A stretch of 11,233 nucleotides of DNA from NCBI GenBank assembly GCA_900771365.1, contig CAAGNU010000179.1, forward strand, positions 1 through 11,233, in the 5' to 3' direction. The stretch's first letter is position 1. Every line of letters begins with the position of its first letter. Below the pieces are notes generated by a model that did not search any database, was not told the DNA's origin, and worked only from the letters and a program-made list of their open reading frames with translations. The stretch is from Bacteroidales bacterium. Lineage in GTDB: Bacteria; Bacteroidota; Bacteroidia; Bacteroidales; P3. A program made the position numbers and the translations under genes. Shown piece after piece: positions 8,601 through 11,233 of this stretch.

Positions 8601-9794
8601 GACAACAATCTCCTTTCGACCGACCAGCTCTTCAATACGGCCCATCAGAACACTCTCAACAAGGCACTCTCCATGCAGGCGTCTGTTGAGCCTATCCGTG
8701 ACTTTAAGATAGAAATCAATGCTTCACAGACATATCAGTCGCGCGAAGAGTACTATTATAAATATCTCAGCGAATGGGACCGTGTTGAGGGCCCGCTCTC
8801 ATACGTTATGTCGGGCACGTACAGCACTTCTTGCTGGAGTCTGGCTACTGCGTTCACTTCGCTGGACGACCTCTACGAGTCCTTCTTGGACAATCGTCAT
8901 ATTGTAGCCGACCGCCTTGCAGCATCCAACCCCGACCCGCGTTGCGATACCCTTTGGACCGACCCCATGAACGGCGAGAGCTACCCCTTCGGCTATGGAG
9001 CCAACCAACAAACCGTGTTACTCACCAGCTTCCTTGCCACCTATCTGGGCAAGGATGTGAACAACTATGGATATTCGCCTTTCTTAGGCCTTCCGCTCCC
9101 CAATTGGTCGATAACATACAATGGACTTAACAAGCTCAAGGCTTTGAAGAAGTGGTTCAACAACATCTCGATATCGCATAAATACTCCTCCACATATTCT
9201 ATTGGCAACTACTATACCGATGCGGCCATCTCAGGCCATGATGGCTACGACTATGGTATGGAGACAGTTCTTAACGGCTCCAACGATTTTGTTGCTCCTG
9301 TCAGTATGGAAGGTGTGCAGATTAATGAGCAGTTCAACCCGCTTATCCGTGTGGCAGTCAGCATGACGAATAGTGTGCAGATTAATTTCTCGATGCAGAA
9401 AAACCGCACTCTTATGATGAGTTTCTCCAATAATCAGCTCACAGAGACCACCCGAGATGGTATCACCTTCGGGGGTGGCTACCGTTTCAAGGATGTGGCT
9501 TTCGATGTCAAGGTTGGCGAGAATACCCACCACCTCAAGAGCGACATCGTACTGCAGCTCAACCTTACCTACAACGACAACAAGACCAATATTCGCAAAA
9601 TCAACCAACAGGATGTCAGCCAAGTTTCCTCGGGCAGCGAGGTGTGGATGGCTGAGATTTCGGCTGAGTACGCCCTTTCGAACTCCCTCACGCTCAGAGC
9701 CTTCTTCCAAACCAATATTAATAATCCGTATATTATGAACTCTTACCCGAACTCTACCACTAAGGGCGGGTTGACTGTAAGATTTAGTTTCTAG
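2667..9794 (+). CDS. sprA: T9SS outer-membrane translocon protein SprA/Sov
   Basis: SprA (Sov in Porphyromonas gingivalis) is the giant outer-membrane beta-barrel, 36 strands in the Flavobacterium structure, through which T9SS cargo leaves the cell; PorV and a plug protein bind it. This copy is 2375 aa, the family's usual size (about 2,400-2,500), with no internal frameshift. The start is TTG at 2667: an in-frame TAA lies at 2661-2663, and the next in-frame ATG lies past the signal peptide. Residues 1-33 are a signal peptide with basic residues, a Leu-rich core (IVWLLLLFL) and a likely cut A33|Q34. SprA-like motifs appear in order: FFPYVEPFGKDL (about 560), VDDFEGAESS (about 787), INLGDISEDILRDG and FENGLP (about 970-995), WLNELRLTDFNNRGGWAA (about 1473) and ANFGIRF (about 1912). 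A charged Lys/Arg-rich stretch lies at about 1869-1897. The chain ends in beta strands and a terminal Phe (RFSF), like a barrel C-terminus. No promoter is evident just upstream, so it is probably read through from ruvA. Confidence 0.95.
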   Translation: MKQRNPHIPARLPHFIVWLLLLFLSAYSAPLWAQTPNTPTDSVIYDAESGSYIKLTKMGGMVIDRQYMSFEEYQDYQMNQIMKQYWNERSAQNDTASDDGLLSRIPGFGEISKKVDGLLAIPDISINPTGSADLTFQIVNNYCDDKNRDADKRSVTNFDFDENIQVSLNAKIGDLFDFDINWNTMATFDFENKIKLKYEGKEDDILQLFEAGNVSFPLNTTLIHGSQELFGFHTKLKFGKLTIDAVASEKETSTENMQIQGGASTQEFQIRADEYEENRHYFLSQYFYDNYNKAMETLPTPNTNIRIIRLEVWRTNVGAAVTNNRNILALTDLGENNPSNSLVSGGYSEKPDDSSNDLLSLMNTDAIRSIDNVTSYMQGMGFVGGTDYEKVESARLLPSNEYTFNEQLGFITLSQPLSADQVLAVAYQYQVVGDPTVYQVGELTTDGVNDPNTLVVKLIKGTGTDTRSPLWKLMMKNVYFLRSTQIGRENFRLNVLYESRDGGVGVGYFTDGPKEGIPLIELFGLDRMDASQNYFYADGVFDWFDSAAFKGGIIQASTGRIFFPYVEPFGKDLRTILGDDEYAKEYCFDSLYTMTKTLAQQYADKNKFYIEGYYSSTVSGEISLGYSVSQGSVTVTAGGVPLIENVDYIVDYTMGTVRIINESLLSSGTPISVSSENNSFSMMTKRMLGTHINYEIQPDFNIGGTFMNLYEKPLTQKNNFGEEPTSNSIWGLDLNYSHEAPFITKFVDMLPGISTKAPSNLSVTAEFAQFIPGLARTGTKEGVVTYVDDFEGAESSIDLKGITYWHLASTPQDYKLSLPMFPESQPGSELAYGFNRARLAWYRIDNSFYSSNRPHNLTDEDVSRPYARRIYEREVFPNKSQVQGEPTMIYELNLAYYPEERGPYNYDVAPSPYSAGLTEDGKLANPSSRWAGIMRKLDYTDFETQNIETLEFWLMDPFIDNPNHTGGKLYINLGDISEDILRDGRKFFENGLPISEEVTGVDTTIWGRVPNTQPIVNAFDNNESARRYQDVGYDGLSSTNGMDDEQSFFSDYINQIAARFGTNSLAYQLAAQDPSGDDFHYYLGSDYDDQDVKLNDRYKYYNNSEGNSTVDADNPENYSTAATAYPNVEDINKDNTLSEAENYYQYVLELDPTKMVIGENHIVDIQEAENVMLADGSTTSCKWYQFRIPIREYDQLVGKFNGFQSIRFMRMFLNDFEEPIILRFATLELVYSTWRKYTEELLQPGDYTTGTGANTSFSISTVSIEENGSRYPVPYVLPPDINREQWYSSSSAFTLLNEQALSLDITDLASGDARAVYRNSQYDLRNYGKLKMFVHAEKKNEIVPMDDDDLVLFVRLGSDYTNNYYEYEVPLKFTEWGVGKDDPYVIWPLENNVEVDLTKLVDIKTNRNKLIRSGDLSYSSQLLYSEYVDGHKYTVLGAPNLGKVKVIMVGVRNPKKETLDDGNNMLPKSCVVWLNELRLTDFNNRGGWAATALARTNLADLGNLSLYGSYRTAGFGNLEEKPTSLELVNTMQAQTTMDLELGKFLPDEWGVHIPFYLDWNNQIGSPEYNPMDPDVRLKEDLKTYQTQAERDSVRNMAQERKTTTNITLTNVRKDRTGKNALKPHFYDIENFSLSYAYSRERSSDDELTYYNKDQHRGSVTYTYVPQDPGQFTPFAKSQSKFINNKNLKFIKEFNIGYKPKNLTFNTEIYRDYEETLLRNKGAALVIMKPTYFKQFTWKRDYGLQWDFAKSIHLQYNASANTRIDEPIGRVDTRGSRDSIWHSIATGGTMQNYQQTINLTWDVPVSKLPYLDFLRAPVTYRTVYNYLGTTQALASQGSTLNSSTQFQASLTGQMKTLYDKIPFIKKAYQQKNNQPPKDPKRMTKKERDKAVQDSIARLSNPDSVRRAERAEMLSNIANFGIRFVTCLKSFGIQYSNSTGSILPGYMGTVSILGMDPRNGWLPGPSFVLGYNDGLVDRLRDNNLLSTDQLFNTAHQNTLNKALSMQASVEPIRDFKIEINASQTYQSREEYYYKYLSEWDRVEGPLSYVMSGTYSTSCWSLATAFTSLDDLYESFLDNRHIVADRLAASNPDPRCDTLWTDPMNGESYPFGYGANQQTVLLTSFLATYLGKDVNNYGYSPFLGLPLPNWSITYNGLNKLKALKKWFNNISISHKYSSTYSIGNYYTDAAISGHDGYDYGMETVLNGSNDFVAPVSMEGVQINEQFNPLIRVAVSMTNSVQINFSMQKNRTLMMSFSNNQLTETTRDGITFGGGYRFKDVAFDVKVGENTHHLKSDIVLQLNLTYNDNKTNIRKINQQDVSQVSSGSEVWMAEISAEYALSNSLTLRAFFQTNINNPYIMNSYPNSTTKGGLTVRFSF

Positions 9795-9796
9795 TT

Positions 9797-11095
9797 ATGA
9801 ATGTAGACCGTTTTAAGAATTTCCCTGCCGATGTACGCACCCTAGTCCAGACCTTCGAGGCTCAGGACCGTCTAGGGCAGCATTTCTTTGACGTTGATGA
9901 GTTCTCCATCATCGCCGATTTCTACCTTGAGGTTGGTGATGTTGACGGTTTGAAGAAGGCTGTGGCTCAGGCCGAGAAGATTTATCCCTCCAGCAATGAA
10001 GTCCGCCTTCAGCGTTCCCATCTTCTCAGCCTCCAAGGCGAATATGCTAAGGCACTCGAAATCCTCAAAGAATTGGAGGCGGCTGAACCGAAAAATACCG
10101 ATGTCAGCTACTCGCTCGGTATGCTCTACAGCATGACGGACCATCCCAAACAGGCTATCGACTACTATCTCCGTGCCGCAACGGACGGCTATGAGCTGGA
10201 TATGGTTTACGGCAATATCGCTGATGAATATTACAAGCTCCACAATATTGAAGAGTCTATCCGCTATTATAAACGCTCCATCGAGAAAAACCCCGAAGAA
10301 GACCGCTCGCTCTACAACCTTGCTTGCACCTACGATGAGCAGGGTCGCAACGAGGAGGCTGAGGCATTCTTCGTGCAGCACGTTACAGATCATCCCTATT
10401 CCAAGGGTGGCTGGTACTGTTTGGGCTGTGTTTATAGCTGGCTCTCGCTCTATGAGAAGTCTGCCGACGCGTATGAGTATGCTATCGCCATAGATAAGAC
10501 GCTTTTCCATGCCTATCTTGGGCTCTCCGACTGCTATCACCGCATGGGAGATGTGGGACGTGCTGTTCGTGCTTTGCACGACTCGTTGGATTTCACAGAC
10601 GACCGCGCTTATGTCTATTATAACATGGGACATCTATATCTCGAAAAGGGCAATTGTGCCACGGCTTCCATCTATCTTCACGACTCGGTTAAGGCTGATC
10701 CCTCTTTTGCTCTGGCATGGAACGACCTCGGACGCTGTTGCGCTATCTCGGAGAACTACGACGAGGCTGCCGGCTACTTTCGCCGTGCTATCGACCTCGA
10801 CCCCGATACAGATGAGCATTGGCTCTGTCTGGCCGACCTTTATCTTTGGATGGGCCGTTACGATGAGGCATGTGCTCTAATGGAGAGTTCTCGTTACGAT
10901 GCCGTCAGCCGTTTCGAGTTTGACTGCCGCCTGCTTTATAGCTACTATAAGATGGGTCGCCGCAATCGCTTCTTCACCCTTCTTCAAGAGGACGCTGAGG
11001 CTTTTGGCCCGCTCTATCGCTCTTTGCTTTCGCAGTATCCGGAATTCCAAAACGATGTCGAGGTGGTTAACGCTATCGACCAACTGGGACATTAA
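9797..11095 (+). CDS. TPR-repeat protein, cytoplasmic, coupled to sprA
   Basis: The product is 432 aa with no signal peptide or membrane segment, so it is predicted to be cytoplasmic. It is almost wholly tetratricopeptide repeats of about 34 residues, ten or so units in register from about residue 34 to 373. Typical TPR positions are visible, for example ALEILKELEAAEPKN (86-100), SIRYYKRSIEKNPEE (154-168), YDEAAGYFRRAIDLDPD (321-337) and WMGRYDEACALM (351-362). The first 30 residues (NVDRFKNFPADVRTLV...) and the last 60 are not clear repeats and may cap the superhelix. TPR arrays mediate protein-protein contacts; no enzymatic domain is present and the partner is unknown. The ATG is 2 nt after the sprA stop and no Shine-Dalgarno is evident, so translation is probably coupled to sprA. 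A role in T9SS biogenesis is suggested only by this position; a general housekeeping scaffold is equally possible. Confidence 0.88.
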   Translation: MNVDRFKNFPADVRTLVQTFEAQDRLGQHFFDVDEFSIIADFYLEVGDVDGLKKAVAQAEKIYPSSNEVRLQRSHLLSLQGEYAKALEILKELEAAEPKNTDVSYSLGMLYSMTDHPKQAIDYYLRAATDGYELDMVYGNIADEYYKLHNIEESIRYYKRSIEKNPEEDRSLYNLACTYDEQGRNEEAEAFFVQHVTDHPYSKGGWYCLGCVYSWLSLYEKSADAYEYAIAIDKTLFHAYLGLSDCYHRMGDVGRAVRALHDSLDFTDDRAYVYYNMGHLYLEKGNCATASIYLHDSVKADPSFALAWNDLGRCCAISENYDEAAGYFRRAIDLDPDTDEHWLCLADLYLWMGRYDEACALMESSRYDAVSRFEFDCRLLYSYYKMGRRNRFFTLLQEDAEAFGPLYRSLLSQYPEFQNDVEVVNAIDQLGH

Positions 11096-11116
11096 TTAAT
11101 AAGAAAATAGAATATA

Positions 11117-11136
11117 AGGGGAGTTCTATAAATTAA
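11117..11136 (+). repeat. Solo copy of the palindrome-element end motif
   Basis: AGGGGAGTTCTATAAATTAA matches the left arm of the ruvA-sprA element at 17 of 20 positions and shares the core GAGTTCTAnAAATT with it. It starts 21 nt after the TPR stop codon and no inverted partner follows in the window. It could be a solo element end, a remnant, or a motif tied to gene 3' ends. Confidence 0.45.
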
Positions 11137-11151
11137 AATAGTGTTAATCAT

Positions 11152-11182
11152 TTTGTTATGTCAGAAATTTTTCGTATCTTTG
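11152..11182 (+). promoter_or_regulatory. Consensus Bacteroidetes promoter for the gene at 11207
   Basis: TTTG at 11152-11155 is the -33 box and TATCTTTG at 11175-11182 is the -7 box (TAnnTTTG). The spacer is 19 nt, within the usual Bacteroidetes range, and CA follows the -7 box. Transcription should start near 11187-11190, giving a leader of under 20 nt. It makes the TPR gene the last gene of the preceding unit and 11207 the first of a new one. Confidence 0.85.
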
Positions 11183-11206
11183 CAAAAAAATTGAAAGGGA
11201 ATTGAT

Positions 11207-11233
11207 ATGGCATACAAAAACACATCAGAAGCA
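11207..11233 (+). CDS. Start of an unidentified gene, cut by the window end
   Basis: Only nine codons are present (MAYKNTSEA), open to the last base of the window. The ATG is preceded by GAAAGGGA (11193-11200), a plausible ribosome site 6 nt away, and by a consensus promoter at 11152-11182. No signal peptide pattern is visible in these residues. The product cannot be identified. Confidence 0.6.

Noticed and set aside
1..11233. A previously undescribed multi-gene defence or secretion system
   Set aside because: The complete genes are a lipoprotein, RuvA, SprA and a TPR protein. No nuclease, toxin, reverse transcriptase, ATPase or integrase was seen.

Overview
The window looks like chromosome of a Bacteroidota bacterium, most likely of the order Bacteroidales (Prevotella-like or a relative). 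Three things point there. A full-length SprA/Sov translocon protein of the type IX secretion system (T9SS) sits directly downstream of ruvA, as in other T9SS-bearing Bacteroidota. The promoters have the Bacteroidetes form (TTTG, 19 nt, TAnnTTTG, usually followed by CA). Shine-Dalgarno sequences are weak or absent. The genus cannot be settled from this sequence alone.

Layout: positions 1-363 are a long AT-rich leader with no convincing gene. It has a Bacteroidetes-type -7 element, a 12-bp palindrome just upstream of it, and several short direct repeats. Four complete genes follow on the + strand: a putative surface lipoprotein with an Ig-like domain and a beta-helix (364-1839), ruvA (1867-2433), sprA/sov (2667-9794, about 63% of the window) and a cytoplasmic TPR-repeat protein (9797-11095). 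Gaps are 27 nt (lipoprotein to ruvA), 233 nt (ruvA to sprA) and 2 nt (sprA to TPR gene). After the TPR gene a near-consensus promoter drives a new gene, of which only nine codons are in the window.

Function: RuvA is the Holliday-junction-binding subunit of RuvAB and has no known mechanistic link to secretion; its place beside sprA is conserved synteny. SprA is the giant outer-membrane barrel of the T9SS. The TPR gene is nearly fused to it at the DNA level and is probably translationally coupled. The lipoprotein has an acidic stretch after its lipid-anchored cysteine, as in lipoproteins exported to the cell surface in this phylum.

The main unexpected structure is the 233-nt gap between ruvA and sprA. 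It is one large imperfect palindrome bounded by a roughly 20-nt inverted repeat. One arm overlaps the ruvA stop codon and the other ends 7 nt before the TTG start of sprA. A third copy of the end motif lies alone after the TPR gene. This resembles a MITE-like or REP-like intergenic repeat. I found no sign of a new multi-gene system: the protein-coding genes belong to known families.
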